The notes below the pieces were generated by a model, which ran no database searches, was not told the DNA's origin, and saw only the letters and a program-made list of their open reading frames with translations. From the NCBI GenBank assembly GCA_963834825.1, contig CAWICZ010000014.1:868001-932000 (forward strand): a stretch of 64,000 nucleotides of DNA, read 5' to 3'. The stretch comes from JACDAN01 sp963834825. GTDB taxonomy: Bacteria > Actinomycetota > Thermoleophilia > Gaiellales > Gaiellaceae. The stretch's first letter is position 1; the number at the start of each line of letters is the position of its first letter. This document shows positions 25,249 through 33,407 of the stretch, piece by piece. A program made the position numbers and the translations under genes.

Positions 25249-25752
25249 CTACTCCCCGGAGTCACCGTGCTCGAGCATGCGGTGGAATGCGCCGTACTGG
25301 CCTGCCTTGCCGACCGTCACCAACGTGTCGCCCTGCTGGATGTAGTCGTTCGGCTGGGCGCCTGAGACCGACTCCGGCTCTCGCAGGATCGCGATGATCG
25401 TAATCCCAGTCTTCGCGCGGAGGGCGGCCTCGGCCAGTGTCTTGCCGATCAGCGGGCTCGTGTCCGGCACGGCATCCCACTCGATCGTGAGCTCGCCGAG
25501 CGCCATCTCGAGCTCCTCGACGATCTTCGGCCGCTGGTACGCGCCTCCGAGGACGGCGCCGAGCTGGCGCGCTTCGTCGTCGTCGAGCGTGATCACAGCG
25601 GTGGGCTCCTCGTCCGACGACCGTCGGAACCAGTACAGCTCCCGCTTGCCGTCGTTGTGCAGGATCAGCGAGACGCGGCCGCCGGCTGCGAGGCGGAAGC
25701 CGTACTTGACGCCGATCCCTGGGAGTCGGGTCTCTCGTAGCTCAGTGGTCAC
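25249..25752 (-). CDS. KhtT-like regulatory subunit of a K+/H+ antiporter (TrkA-C domain)
   Basis: 167 residues from GTG at 25752. It has an N-terminal domain (LPGIGVKYGFRLAAGGRVSL) followed by a C-terminal RCK_C/TrkA-C domain at about residues 95-160 (SPLIGKTLAEAALRAKTGIT, then QQGDTLVTVGKAGQ). This is the layout of KhtT, which gates the antiporter KhtU in Bacillus and whose relatives bind c-di-AMP. It lies 8 bases downstream of the antiporter gene on the same strand, so the two form one operon. Ligand binding is inferred from family. Confidence 0.85.
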   Translation of the reverse strand: MTTELRETRLPGIGVKYGFRLAAGGRVSLILHNDGKRELYWFRRSSDEEPTAVITLDDDEARQLGAVLGGAYQRPKIVEELEMALGELTIEWDAVPDTSPLIGKTLAEAALRAKTGITIIAILREPESVSGAQPNDYIQQGDTLVTVGKAGQYGAFHRMLEHGDSGE

Positions 25753-25760
25753 CGGCTTCT

Positions 25761-26948
25761 CTATCTCCCTTCGGCGAGTGTAGGTGCTGTCGCTGGGAAC
25801 AGGCGGCGGCCGATGACCTTCGACTCCTTCATCAGCACGACCCCGAGCGTCGCGCTGATCAGCACATAGAGGCCGGCGAAGGCGACCAGCTGGGCTTGCT
25901 GCCCGGGCGGGATCGCCGGGTTCTCCGCCGCGAGCTGCGCGAGGATGACCGTGAACTCGCCGTGGGCGACGAGGGCGACGCCGGCGTTGAAGCTCTGTCG
26001 GGGCGTGAAGCCGCCGACCCGGCCGGCGACGAGCGTTGAGCCGATCTTGCCAACCAGCGTGACGGCAACGGCGAAAGCGAGGATCCAGCCGACGTCGCCG
26101 ATCGCTCCGACGTCGATCGAGAGACCGAAGACGAAGAAGAACAAGGCGGCAAAGACATCCCTGAAGCTGAAGAACCGTTCCTCGATCTCCTCGCGGACAG
26201 ACGTCTCCGAGAGAACGACGCCGGCCATGAGCGCGCCGATCGCCTCGGAGAGGCCGAGCTCCTGAGCGGCCGCACTCATTCCGACGACGAACCCGACCAC
26301 GGTGAGCAGGAAGAACTCGCGGGGCAGCCAGTCGAGGAAGCGGTCGATCGCGCGGGCGAGCCAGTGCGACACCGCCAGGCTCCCCGCGATGAACGCAACC
26401 GCCTTGGCGACGATCGCCAGGGTGTCGCTCACCTCACCGCCGCCGCCCGCGGCAAAGCCGAGAACGACCGCGATGACGATGTCCTCGGCGATCAGGATCG
26501 CGAGGACAAGATCGGTCTCGTCGTCCGCAAGGCGCCGGAAGTCGATCAATCCTTTGACGGCGATCGCGCTCGACGACACGAAGATCGCGGCAGCGAGGAT
26601 GAGCGCGGCGAAGTCGAACCCGAAGGCTGCAACGCCCACGAGCAGGCCGAGGCTCGCGTTCACGACGACGTCGATCGCCCCCCCGAGGACGGCGTGGTGG
26701 CGGCTGCGGGTCAGTCGCTCGAGCGTGAACTCGAGGCCGAGGAAGAAGAGCAGGAAGACGATGCCGAGCGCGGCGACGAACTCGGTCACCTCGGACGGCT
26801 CGATCAGAACGATCTGCGTCGGCTCGTTCGGTCCGAGGATCAGCCCGGCGAGGAGGTACGCCGGAATCGCAGAGAGCCCGAACCGGCTCGCAATGAGCCC
26901 GAGTCCTGCGAGCAAGCCCAGCGTCACGGCGAGCTCGGCCAAGGTCAT
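25761..26948 (-). CDS. CPA2-family K+(Na+)/H+ antiporter (KhtU-like)
   Basis: 395 residues, about 12 hydrophobic segments, no cytoplasmic Rossmann domain. Family blocks: AGLILGPNEPTQIVLIEPSE, FLLFFLGLEFTLERL, and SEAIGALMAGVVLSETSVRE with the acidic region. The missing RCK/TrkA-N domain is supplied by the separate KhtT-like subunit downstream. It would export K+ or Na+ in exchange for protons for pH and osmotic control. ATG at 26948 is divergent from yggT. Confidence 0.9.
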   Translation of the reverse strand: MTLAELAVTLGLLAGLGLIASRFGLSAIPAYLLAGLILGPNEPTQIVLIEPSEVTEFVAALGIVFLLFFLGLEFTLERLTRSRHHAVLGGAIDVVVNASLGLLVGVAAFGFDFAALILAAAIFVSSSAIAVKGLIDFRRLADDETDLVLAILIAEDIVIAVVLGFAAGGGGEVSDTLAIVAKAVAFIAGSLAVSHWLARAIDRFLDWLPREFFLLTVVGFVVGMSAAAQELGLSEAIGALMAGVVLSETSVREEIEERFFSFRDVFAALFFFVFGLSIDVGAIGDVGWILAFAVAVTLVGKIGSTLVAGRVGGFTPRQSFNAGVALVAHGEFTVILAQLAAENPAIPPGQQAQLVAFAGLYVLISATLGVVLMKESKVIGRRLFPATAPTLAEGR

Positions 26949-27006
26949 GAGGTGCGCCCGAGTCTACGGGCGGAGGGGAAACGACTGAAAAGAGGAAAAT
27001 GCAGAC

Positions 27007-27321
27007 GTGGGTGCGGGCAGCACTGCTTCGATTCTGCTTGCCGACTGGGTCTCGTCGGCGCAGAACTTCGTGCAGGTCTTCATCTGGGTCTACGTCCTGC
27101 TGATCTTCGCGTACGTCCTCATGTCGTGGGTGCGGCTGCCCTACTCGCTCTGGCTCAGCCGGATTCAGCGCTTCCTCTACGACGTCGTCGAGCCCTATCT
27201 GCGGATTTTCCGCCGAATCCTGCCGCCGCTCGGGCCACTGGACCTTTCGCCGATGGTGGCCGTCATCGTCCTCTTCATCGCCGGACGGCTCGTCGTGGGG
27301 CTGCTGGGGAACTTCGGCTGA
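27007..27321 (+). CDS. YggT-family membrane protein
   Basis: 104 residues from GTG at 27007. It has two hydrophobic segments (about 21-42 and 83-100) joined by the YggT loop (SWVRLPYSLWLSRIQRFLYD, then VEPYLRIFRRILPPLGPLDL). YggT proteins sit next to sepF in many Gram-positive division clusters and are linked to osmotic tolerance or division in some species. Here the reverse antiporter pair separates it from sepF. An out-of-frame ATG at 26999 with a good ribosome site is not used by this frame. Confidence 0.88.
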   Translation: MGAGSTASILLADWVSSAQNFVQVFIWVYVLLIFAYVLMSWVRLPYSLWLSRIQRFLYDVVEPYLRIFRRILPPLGPLDLSPMVAVIVLFIAGRLVVGLLGNFG

Positions 27322-27354
27322 GGTGCTCGCGGGCGCGACGACGCGGCCGCCACC

Positions 27355-27360
27355 TAGAAT
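27355..27360 (+). promoter_or_regulatory. Probable -10 element of the DUF167-dksA-lspA-rluD operon
   Basis: TAGAAT ends 6 bases before the ATG at 27367. The spacing predicts a leaderless transcript for the operon that follows. Confidence 0.52.
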
Positions 27361-27366
27361 CACGGC

Positions 27367-27639
27367 ATGGCAGGGGCCTCGACCCGTCTTCGCTTGCGCG
27401 TGATTCCCGGCTCGCCGCGCGCGGGGGTCGTCGGCCGGCACGGTGACGGATGGAAGCTTCGCGTCACCGCGCCACCCGAGCGCGGTAAAGCGAACGAGGC
27501 GACGCTCGACCTCCTCGCCGGGACCCTCGGCATCGAACGGGCTGATCTCCGCCTCGTCGCCGGACATGGCGCCCGAGACAAGACGGTCGAGGTCTCAGGG
27601 CTGAGCTCCGACGAAGCTGAGCGACGGCTCGCACCGTGA
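27367..27639 (+). CDS. DUF167 (YggU-like) protein
   Basis: 90 residues, the whole length of the DUF167 fold: RLRVIPGSPRAGVVG at the start and APPERGKANEATLDLLAGTL in the middle, ending VSGLSSDEAERRLA. The biochemical function is not established. It starts an operon, overlapping the DksA-like gene by 4 bases (GTGA), and its promoter is predicted immediately upstream. Confidence 0.88.
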   Translation: MAGASTRLRLRVIPGSPRAGVVGRHGDGWKLRVTAPPERGKANEATLDLLAGTLGIERADLRLVAGHGARDKTVEVSGLSSDEAERRLAP

Positions 27640-28010
27640 GCGCCGTGGAAACTGAGAAGTTCCGTGGACTCCTGCTCGAAAAGCGGCAGGCGGTCGTCGG
27701 CGCGATCGAGTATCTCCATCAGGAGAATCGCGGCTCGCTCGAAGACGAGACCGGCGAGCTCGTCTCCGGAAGCGCCGACCAGCATATGGCTGACACGGCG
27801 ACCGAAACGGTCGACCGCGTGATCGACTACACGCTCGAGGAACACGACGAGCGCACGCTCACGGCGATCGACAGCGCGCTCGCGCGCATCGACGCCGGCA
27901 CGTACGGCGTTTGTGTCAACTGCGGCGCCCAGATCGCCCCGGAGCGACTCGAGGCCATGCCCTGGGCCACCCTGTGCATCGATTGCAAACGGAAAGAAGA
28001 AAGGGGCTAG
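27636..28010 (+). CDS. DksA/TraR-type C4 zinc-finger protein
   Basis: 124 residues from GTG at 27636. A long coiled-coil region (about 5-90, EKFRGLLLEKRQAVVGAIEY and EEHDERTLTAIDSALARID) leads into the C4 zinc finger CVNCGAQIAPERLEAMPWA..CIDC (about 96-119). DksA-type proteins insert into the RNA polymerase secondary channel and modulate initiation with ppGpp; whether this actinobacterial member does so is inference. It is located between DUF167 and lspA. Confidence 0.87.
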   Translation: MSAVETEKFRGLLLEKRQAVVGAIEYLHQENRGSLEDETGELVSGSADQHMADTATETVDRVIDYTLEEHDERTLTAIDSALARIDAGTYGVCVNCGAQIAPERLEAMPWATLCIDCKRKEERG

Positions 28011-28594
28011 CCGAGAACAGCCGGCCCGGCTCCGAGATTCGGGTCGGGTCGGCTACGAACGGGGTCATCCCTCAGTGGGGCGCCGGGCGCTCGCTTGCGG
28101 CCGGAACGGGCCAGTGGATCGGCCTGGTCGCCGTCGCGGCGGCTGCGATCGTCGCCGACCAGCTCACGAAGTTCATCGTCTCCTCTGCCCTGGGGCTCGG
28201 GGAGGAGGTCGACGTCGTCGGGCCGCTCTCGATCCACCACGTCCAGAACTCGGGGATCGCCTTCGGCCTCTTCCCGACCGCGACCGGGGTCGTGATCTTC
28301 CTGACCGGCGTCGCCGTCACGTGGATGCTGGTCTTCTTCGCCCGGTCCGGCGGTAGGCACCCGATCCTGCCGGTCGCGCTCGGGCTCCTGTTGGGCGGGA
28401 GCCTCTCGAACCTCGCCGACCGCGTGCGACTCGGGCACGTCACCGACTTCCTCGATCTCCGGTACTGGCCCGCCTTCAATCTGGCGGACACGTTCATCGT
28501 CGCCGGCGTCGCCGTCCTGATCGGGGCGCTCCTGCTCGCCGACCGAGAGGCGCCTCGTGCCAAGACGCTCCCGATTCCGGGTCGGCGTTCCTGA
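27983..28594 (+). CDS. lspA: Lipoprotein signal peptidase (start uncertain)
   Basis: LspA cleaves the signal peptide of prolipoproteins in the membrane. Both catalytic Asp motifs are visible: GGSLSNLADRVRLGHVTDFL and WPAFNLADTFIV. The N-terminal helix with ADQLTKFIV is also present. No ATG, GTG or TTG occurs in frame between 27986 and the first helix, so the start must be TTG 27983 or GTG 27974 (inside the DksA-like gene) or a non-standard codon nearer 28010-28040. The TTG is used here, giving about 203 residues, some 40 longer at the N-terminus than usual. The 3' end overlaps rluD by 38 bases. Confidence 0.9.
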   Translation: MQTERRKGLAENSRPGSEIRVGSATNGVIPQWGAGRSLAAGTGQWIGLVAVAAAAIVADQLTKFIVSSALGLGEEVDVVGPLSIHHVQNSGIAFGLFPTATGVVIFLTGVAVTWMLVFFARSGGRHPILPVALGLLLGGSLSNLADRVRLGHVTDFLDLRYWPAFNLADTFIVAGVAVLIGALLLADREAPRAKTLPIPGRRS

Positions 28595-29456
28595 CAGCGC
28601 AGCCGGCCTGAGGCTGGATCGTTTCCTGGCCGGGCTGCCCGAGGTGGGCTCCCGGGCGGCCGCCGAACGGCTCCTGGCGGCGGGAAGCGTCCACGTGGAC
28701 GGCTCGCCACCGACCAAGAGCAGGCGGCTCGCGGGCGGCGAAGAGATCCAGTTGGAGCTTCCCGAGGCGGCTCCGCCACTGGAGCCACAGGACGTCGATC
28801 TCAGGGTCGCGTACGAGGACGACCATCTGCTGATCGTCGACAAGCCCGCCGGCGTCGTCGTCCACCCGTCGGCCGGACACGCGTCGGGCACGCTCGTCCA
28901 CGGTGTCCTCGCCCGCGGCGCGGCGGGTGGGGACGAGGATCGCCCGGGGATCGTTCACCGGCTCGACCGCGACACGTCCGGGCTCCTGGTCGTGGCGCGC
29001 TCCGAGGAGGCGCACAAGCGGCTGAAGCGGCTCGTCCAGCGGCGTGAGCTGGAACGGACCTACACGGCGCTCGTCCGCGGGCGCCCCCGCTCGCGCGCCG
29101 GGCGCATCGAGGCGCCGATCGGACGCGACCGACGCGACCCGACGAGGCAGTCGCTGGCCACCGACCGCCCTCGCGACGCAGTCACCCACTTCGAGCTCGT
29201 GGAGCAGCTCGGCGAGTACGCGCTGCTTCGCGTGCGCCTGGAGACGGGCCGGACGCACCAGATCCGCGTCCACCTCGCGGCGATCGGCCTGCCGGTCGTC
29301 GGAGATGCCGTCTACGGTGCGCCCGACCCCGTGCTCGGCCGCCAGTTCCTGCACGCGAGCCGGCTCGCCTTCACTCATCCGTTCACCGGCGATCGGGTCG
29401 ACGTGGAGTCGCCGCTTCCACCCGACTTGGCGGGGCATCTGGCCGGCCTCCGCTAG
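28557..29456 (+). CDS. rluD: RluA/RluD-family 23S rRNA pseudouridine synthase
   Basis: 299 residues from GTG at 28557. An N-terminal S4 RNA-binding domain (GLRLDRFLAGL to about residue 75) is followed by the RluA catalytic domain with HRLDRDTSGLLVVARSEEA (catalytic Asp, about 138) and the terminal GRTHQIRVHLAAIGLPVVGD. RluD modifies helix 69 of 23S rRNA; the exact target here is inferred from family. Last gene of the DUF167 operon; rpsB follows after 121 bases. Confidence 0.92.
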   Translation: MPRRSRFRVGVPDSAAGLRLDRFLAGLPEVGSRAAAERLLAAGSVHVDGSPPTKSRRLAGGEEIQLELPEAAPPLEPQDVDLRVAYEDDHLLIVDKPAGVVVHPSAGHASGTLVHGVLARGAAGGDEDRPGIVHRLDRDTSGLLVVARSEEAHKRLKRLVQRRELERTYTALVRGRPRSRAGRIEAPIGRDRRDPTRQSLATDRPRDAVTHFELVEQLGEYALLRVRLETGRTHQIRVHLAAIGLPVVGDAVYGAPDPVLGRQFLHASRLAFTHPFTGDRVDVESPLPPDLAGHLAGLR

Positions 29457-29577
29457 GATGTCGCGGCTCTAGCCACCGACCCGGTGGACCGACAGCGTGG
29501 CGGTGCCCGCCCTGAGTGGGTTCCACGTTCGTCCCGCCGGCAGGAACGACACGAAACCGAAAGAGGGGAGACCCGAA

Positions 29578-30573
29578 ATGTCAGTCGTCTCGATGCGAGA
29601 CCTACTCGAGGCCGGCGTCCACTTCGGCCACCAGACCCGCCGCTGGAACCCGAAGATGCGCCGCTTCATCTTCACCGAGCGCGGTGGGATCTACATCATC
29701 GATCTCCAGCAGACCGCGGAGCTGCTCGACCGTGCGTACGAGTTCAGCAGGGACCTCGCGACCCGCGGCGGCGTCATGCTCTTCGTCGGCACCAAGAAGC
29801 AGGCGATGGACTCGATCGCCCAGGAGGCCGAGCGCGTCGGCATGCCGTTCGTCAACCATCGCTGGCTCGGCGGCCTGCTCACGAACTGGCGGACGATGTC
29901 CGGCAGGATCGAGCGCCTGCACGAGCTGCGCCGCCTGAATGAGGAGGGCCAGCTCGATCTGCTTCCCGCCAAAGAGCGCCTGACGATGCTCAGCGAGCTG
30001 GAGAAGCTCGAGGCGAATCTCGGCGGCGTGGCCGACCTGAAGCGCCAGCCCGACGCGGTCTTCATCGTCGACCTCCGGAAGGAGCAGATCGCGGTCAACG
30101 AAGCGAGGCGGCTGGGCCTGCCGGTAATCGGCCTCGTCGACACGAACTGCGACCCGGACGAGGCCGACTACGTCATTCCGGGGAACGATGACGCGATCCG
30201 CTCGTGCAGCCTGGTGATCCGTGCGATCGCGGATGCGATCGAGGCCGGCAAGCAGCAGGTGAAGCCTGGCGAGTTCGAAGCCGCGCCGGCCGCGGCGAAC
30301 GGCCAGCCCGAGGAGGCGGCGCCGGAGGCCGAAGCGGCACCAGAGGAGGCATCTGCGGCGTCCGAGGCCGTAGCGGCGCCCGAGGCCGTAGCCGCGCCCG
30401 AGGCTGAAGCCGCCCCCGAGGCCGAAACGGTGCCCGAGCCGGACGTGACGCCGGTCGAGCACGAGCCCGTGGCGCAGGCCGAGAGCGCCGAGCAGACCGA
30501 GGCTGCCGGGGCCGAGCCGACCGAGCCCGAGCCGACCGAGCCCGCCGAGGAGAAGGAGGCGACCGATGGCTGA
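29578..30573 (+). CDS. rpsB: 30S ribosomal protein S2 with long Ala/Glu/Pro tail
   Basis: 331 residues against about 250 usual. The core is standard: MRDLLEAGVHFGHQTRRWNP, IYIIDLQQTAELLDRAYEF, FVNHRWLGGLLTNWRTM and PVIGLVDTNCDPDEADYVIPG. After about residue 240 comes an acidic, repetitive tail built of short units such as EAVAAPEAV, EAEAAPEAE and EPTEPEPTEP. Its function is unknown; similar disordered tails occur on S2 in other actinobacteria. The ATG at 29578 has a ribosome site GAGGGGAG; the frame is open further upstream. The stop overlaps tsf by 8 bases. Confidence 0.95.
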   Translation: MSVVSMRDLLEAGVHFGHQTRRWNPKMRRFIFTERGGIYIIDLQQTAELLDRAYEFSRDLATRGGVMLFVGTKKQAMDSIAQEAERVGMPFVNHRWLGGLLTNWRTMSGRIERLHELRRLNEEGQLDLLPAKERLTMLSELEKLEANLGGVADLKRQPDAVFIVDLRKEQIAVNEARRLGLPVIGLVDTNCDPDEADYVIPGNDDAIRSCSLVIRAIADAIEAGKQQVKPGEFEAAPAAANGQPEEAAPEAEAAPEEASAASEAVAAPEAVAAPEAEAAPEAETVPEPDVTPVEHEPVAQAESAEQTEAAGAEPTEPEPTEPAEEKEATDG

Positions 30574-31363
30574 GATCCCCGCAACCCAGGTCAAGCAGCT
30601 CCGCGACGAGACCGGCGCGGGGATGATGGACGCCAAGCGGGCGCTCCAGGAGACCGAGGGCGATCTCGACGGCGCAAAGAAGCTCCTGCGCGAACGGGGA
30701 ATGGCCGAGGCCGGGAAACGGGCCGGTCGCGAGACGACCGAGGGCATCGTCCTGGCGCGGGTCTCGGACCCGTACGGAACCCTCGTCGCCGTCGGGTGCG
30801 AGACCGAGCCCGTCTCCAAGAACGAGGCCTTCCTCACGTTCGCCCAGCACGTGATTGACGAGGTCGAGCGCGGCGGTCCCGAGGCGACCGAGTCGCTCGA
30901 GGAGGAGCGCATCGAGCTCGTCGGCAAGATCGGCGAGAACATCGTCGTCGCCGGCGCGGCCCGCTTCGAGAAGCAGGCCGACGACGAGGTGCTCACCGCG
31001 TACGTCCACCCACCGGCGAACAAGATCGGCGTGCTCGTCCGGGCGAAGGGGCCGGCGGAGATCGCGCGGCAGCTCGCGATGCACATCGCGTTCGCGGCAC
31101 CGCTCTACACGAGCCGCGGCGAGATCTCCGACGAGGATCTGGCCACGGAGCGGGAGATCTTCGCAAAGCTCCCGGAGGTTCAGGCCCGCCCGGAGGAGCA
31201 TCGCGAGAAGATCGTCGAGGGCATGCTCTCGAAGCGTTTCTTCGGCCAGAACGTCCTGCCCGACCAGGACTGGATCCACGACACGGGCAAGACCGTCGCG
31301 AAGGCGCTCGAGGAGCACGAGCTCGAGGTCCTCGAGTACCGGCGGTACGCACTTGCAGGGTAA
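30566..31363 (+). CDS. tsf: Elongation factor Ts
   Basis: 265 residues from ATG at 30566, with the strong ribosome site GAAGGAGG inside the end of rpsB. EF-Ts recharges EF-Tu with GTP. The N-terminal UBA-like signature VKQLRDETGAGMMDAKRAL and the TDFV-equivalent region (GCETEPVSKNEAF) are present. The C-terminal part ends HELEVLEYRRYALAG. Co-transcribed with rpsB and pyrH. Confidence 0.96.
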   Translation: MAEIPATQVKQLRDETGAGMMDAKRALQETEGDLDGAKKLLRERGMAEAGKRAGRETTEGIVLARVSDPYGTLVAVGCETEPVSKNEAFLTFAQHVIDEVERGGPEATESLEEERIELVGKIGENIVVAGAARFEKQADDEVLTAYVHPPANKIGVLVRAKGPAEIARQLAMHIAFAAPLYTSRGEISDEDLATEREIFAKLPEVQARPEEHREKIVEGMLSKRFFGQNVLPDQDWIHDTGKTVAKALEEHELEVLEYRRYALAG

Positions 31364-32108
31364 GGCGGTTCAACAGAACGGAAGGCCGCCCTTTCACCGC
31401 GTCCTGCTGAAGCTCTCCGGCGAGGCCCTCATGGGTGACGCCGACTACGGCATCGACATCCACGAGCTCGAGGCGATCGCCGGCGAGATCGCCGGGCTGC
31501 ACGAGCAGGGCGTCGAGATCGCGATCGTCGTCGGCGCGGGGAACATCTACCGCGGCATGGCCGCGGCGGCGGAGGGGATGGACCGCGCGACAGCGGACTA
31601 CGCGGGGATGCTGGCCACCGTGCTGAACGCACTCACGCTGCAGGACGTGTTGGAGCGGCGCGGGCTGCACACCCGAGTCCTCTCGGCGATCCAGGTCTCG
31701 GAGGTGGCCGAGCCGTACATTCGCCGGCGCGCCATCCGCCACCTCGAAAAGGGCCGGGTCGTCATCTTCGCCGCCGGGACCGGCAACCCGTTCTTCACGA
31801 CCGACACCGCAGCAGCCCTCCGTGCTCTCGAGATCGGCGCCGAGGCGATCCTGATGGCCAAGCACGCCGTCGAGGGCGTCTACGCGGGCGATCCGCGCGA
31901 GGACCCCGACGCGAAGCTCCTGCCGGAGCTGACGCATCTCGAGGCGATCGAGCGAGGTCTGCGCGTGATGGACACGACGGCGCTCTCGCTGTGCATGGAC
32001 AATGGGCTCCCGATCTACGTCTTCGCGCTCGAGGAAGGCAACATCAGGCGGGTTGCGCTCGGGGAGCGCGTCGGCACGATCATCTCGACCCCGGCGACAG
32101 GGAGCTGA
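31353..32108 (+). CDS. pyrH: Uridylate kinase
   Basis: 251 residues from TTG at 31353, overlapping tsf by 11 bases; no later standard start precedes the conserved first strand. UMP kinase makes UDP from UMP and ATP. Landmarks of the amino-acid-kinase fold: HRVLLKLSGEALMG, VVGAGNIYRGM, IFAAGTGNPFFTTDTAAALR and VMDTTALSLCMDNGLPI. It sits in the usual tsf-pyrH-frr order. Confidence 0.95.
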   Translation: MQGKAVQQNGRPPFHRVLLKLSGEALMGDADYGIDIHELEAIAGEIAGLHEQGVEIAIVVGAGNIYRGMAAAAEGMDRATADYAGMLATVLNALTLQDVLERRGLHTRVLSAIQVSEVAEPYIRRRAIRHLEKGRVVIFAAGTGNPFFTTDTAAALRALEIGAEAILMAKHAVEGVYAGDPREDPDAKLLPELTHLEAIERGLRVMDTTALSLCMDNGLPIYVFALEEGNIRRVALGERVGTIISTPATGS

Positions 32109-32112
32109 CTGC

Positions 32113-32661
32113 ATGATCGACGAGCTGATTCAGGACGCCACCCGGCGGATGGACAAGTCCGTCGAGTCGACCCACTCGGAGCTGAACACGATCCGCACGG
32201 GACGAGCCTCGGCCGCGCTGCTCGACCGCGTGAACGTCGACTACTACGGACAGAAGACCCCGCTGAAGCAGCTCGCGACGATCAACGTCCCCGAGCCGCG
32301 AATGCTCACGGTGCAGCCGTTCGATCCCAACGCCATGAAGGACATCGAGCGGGCGATCCAGGAATCCGACCTCGGGCTGAACCCGTCGAACGACGGGAAG
32401 CTGATCCGCCTGCCGATCCCACAGCTGACCGAGGAACGGCGGGCCGAGCTCGTCAAGGTCGCACGTCAGATCGCCGAGGAGGGGCGGGTGGCGGTGCGCA
32501 ACGTGCGCCGTGACGTGATCCACCACCTGAAAGAGGAGCAGAGCGTCGGCGCCGACGACGAGCGCCGGGCAGAAGAGCGCGTCCAGAAGCTGACGGACGA
32601 TCACATCCAGTCGATCGACGACCTCCTGAAGCGCAAAGAAGCCGAGATCACGGAGGTCTAG
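32113..32661 (+). CDS. frr: Ribosome recycling factor
   Basis: 182 residues from ATG at 32113. RRF splits post-termination ribosomes together with EF-G. Conserved blocks: TIRTGRASAALLDRVNVDYY, PLKQLATINVPEPRML, AIQESDLGLNPSNDGK and the C-terminal helix ending LLKRKEAEITEV. It lies 4 bases after pyrH and 5 before uppS. Confidence 0.97.
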   Translation: MIDELIQDATRRMDKSVESTHSELNTIRTGRASAALLDRVNVDYYGQKTPLKQLATINVPEPRMLTVQPFDPNAMKDIERAIQESDLGLNPSNDGKLIRLPIPQLTEERRAELVKVARQIAEEGRVAVRNVRRDVIHHLKEEQSVGADDERRAEERVQKLTDDHIQSIDDLLKRKEAEITEV

Positions 32662-32666
32662 GCTCC

Positions 32667-33407
32667 TTGCGCGGGCTGCTGGCCCGTCTGTTCGGCCGCC
32701 GAGAACCGGCGCCAGAGCTGGGCGAGGGTCCCCGCTCGGTCGCGATCATCATGGACGGGAACAGCCGCTGGGCGGCGAGCCATGGCCTTCCCGTCGAGGC
32801 CGGCCACCGGGAGGGCACGCGCGCGTTGCGGCGAACCGTCGAGGCAGCGATCGACCTCAACATCCGCTCCCTCACCGTCTACGCGTTCTCGACCGAGAAC
32901 TGGCTTCGCCCACCCGACGAGGTCGACTCACTGATGGAGATCTTCGGCGAGACGATCAGACGCGAGCTGCCGGACCTCGCGGAGCAGGGTGTGCGCACCC
33001 GTTTCCTCGGCAGGCGCGACCGCGTGTCGGGCGAGCTGCTCGAGCAGATGGAGGAGCTCGAAGCCGAGACCGCGTCGCGAGACCGGCTCGACCTTTGGAT
33101 CGCCTTCGACTACGGCGGACGGTCCGAGCTGGCGGATGCCGCGAAACGCATGGTCGAGGCCGGCCTGACCCCGGACGTAATCGACGAGGACGTGTTTGCG
33201 GCCTACCTCTACGCACCGGAGATGCCCGAGCCGGATCTGCTCATCCGTACCTCGGGGGAGCTCCGGATCTCGAACTTCCTCCTGTGGCAGCTCGCCTACG
33301 CCGAGCTCGTCTTCACCGACCGGCGCTGGCCGGAGTTCGGTGAGGACGACCTCCGTGCGGCTGTCAACGAGTACGCCGGCCGCAGGCGGCGGTTCGGCGG
33401 GCGATGA
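32667..33407 (+). CDS. uppS: cis-Prenyl (undecaprenyl/decaprenyl) diphosphate synthase
   Basis: 246 residues from TTG at 32667. It extends farnesyl or a short allylic diphosphate to the C50-C55 lipid carrier for cell-wall synthesis. Signature blocks: VAIIMDGNSRWAASHGL with the catalytic Asp, GHREGTRALRRTVEAA, YAFSTENWLRP, and PDLLIRTSGELRISNFLLWQ near the C-terminus. The stop overlaps cdsA by 4 bases. Final chain length cannot be told from sequence alone. Confidence 0.95.
   Translation: MRGLLARLFGRREPAPELGEGPRSVAIIMDGNSRWAASHGLPVEAGHREGTRALRRTVEAAIDLNIRSLTVYAFSTENWLRPPDEVDSLMEIFGETIRRELPDLAEQGVRTRFLGRRDRVSGELLEQMEELEAETASRDRLDLWIAFDYGGRSELADAAKRMVEAGLTPDVIDEDVFAAYLYAPEMPEPDLLIRTSGELRISNFLLWQLAYAELVFTDRRWPEFGEDDLRAAVNEYAGRRRRFGGR

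Noticed and set aside
29457..29577. Possible autoregulatory leader of rpsB
   Set aside because: Some short inverted repeats (CGTTC...GAACG) are present, but no known S2-binding structure can be recognised by eye.
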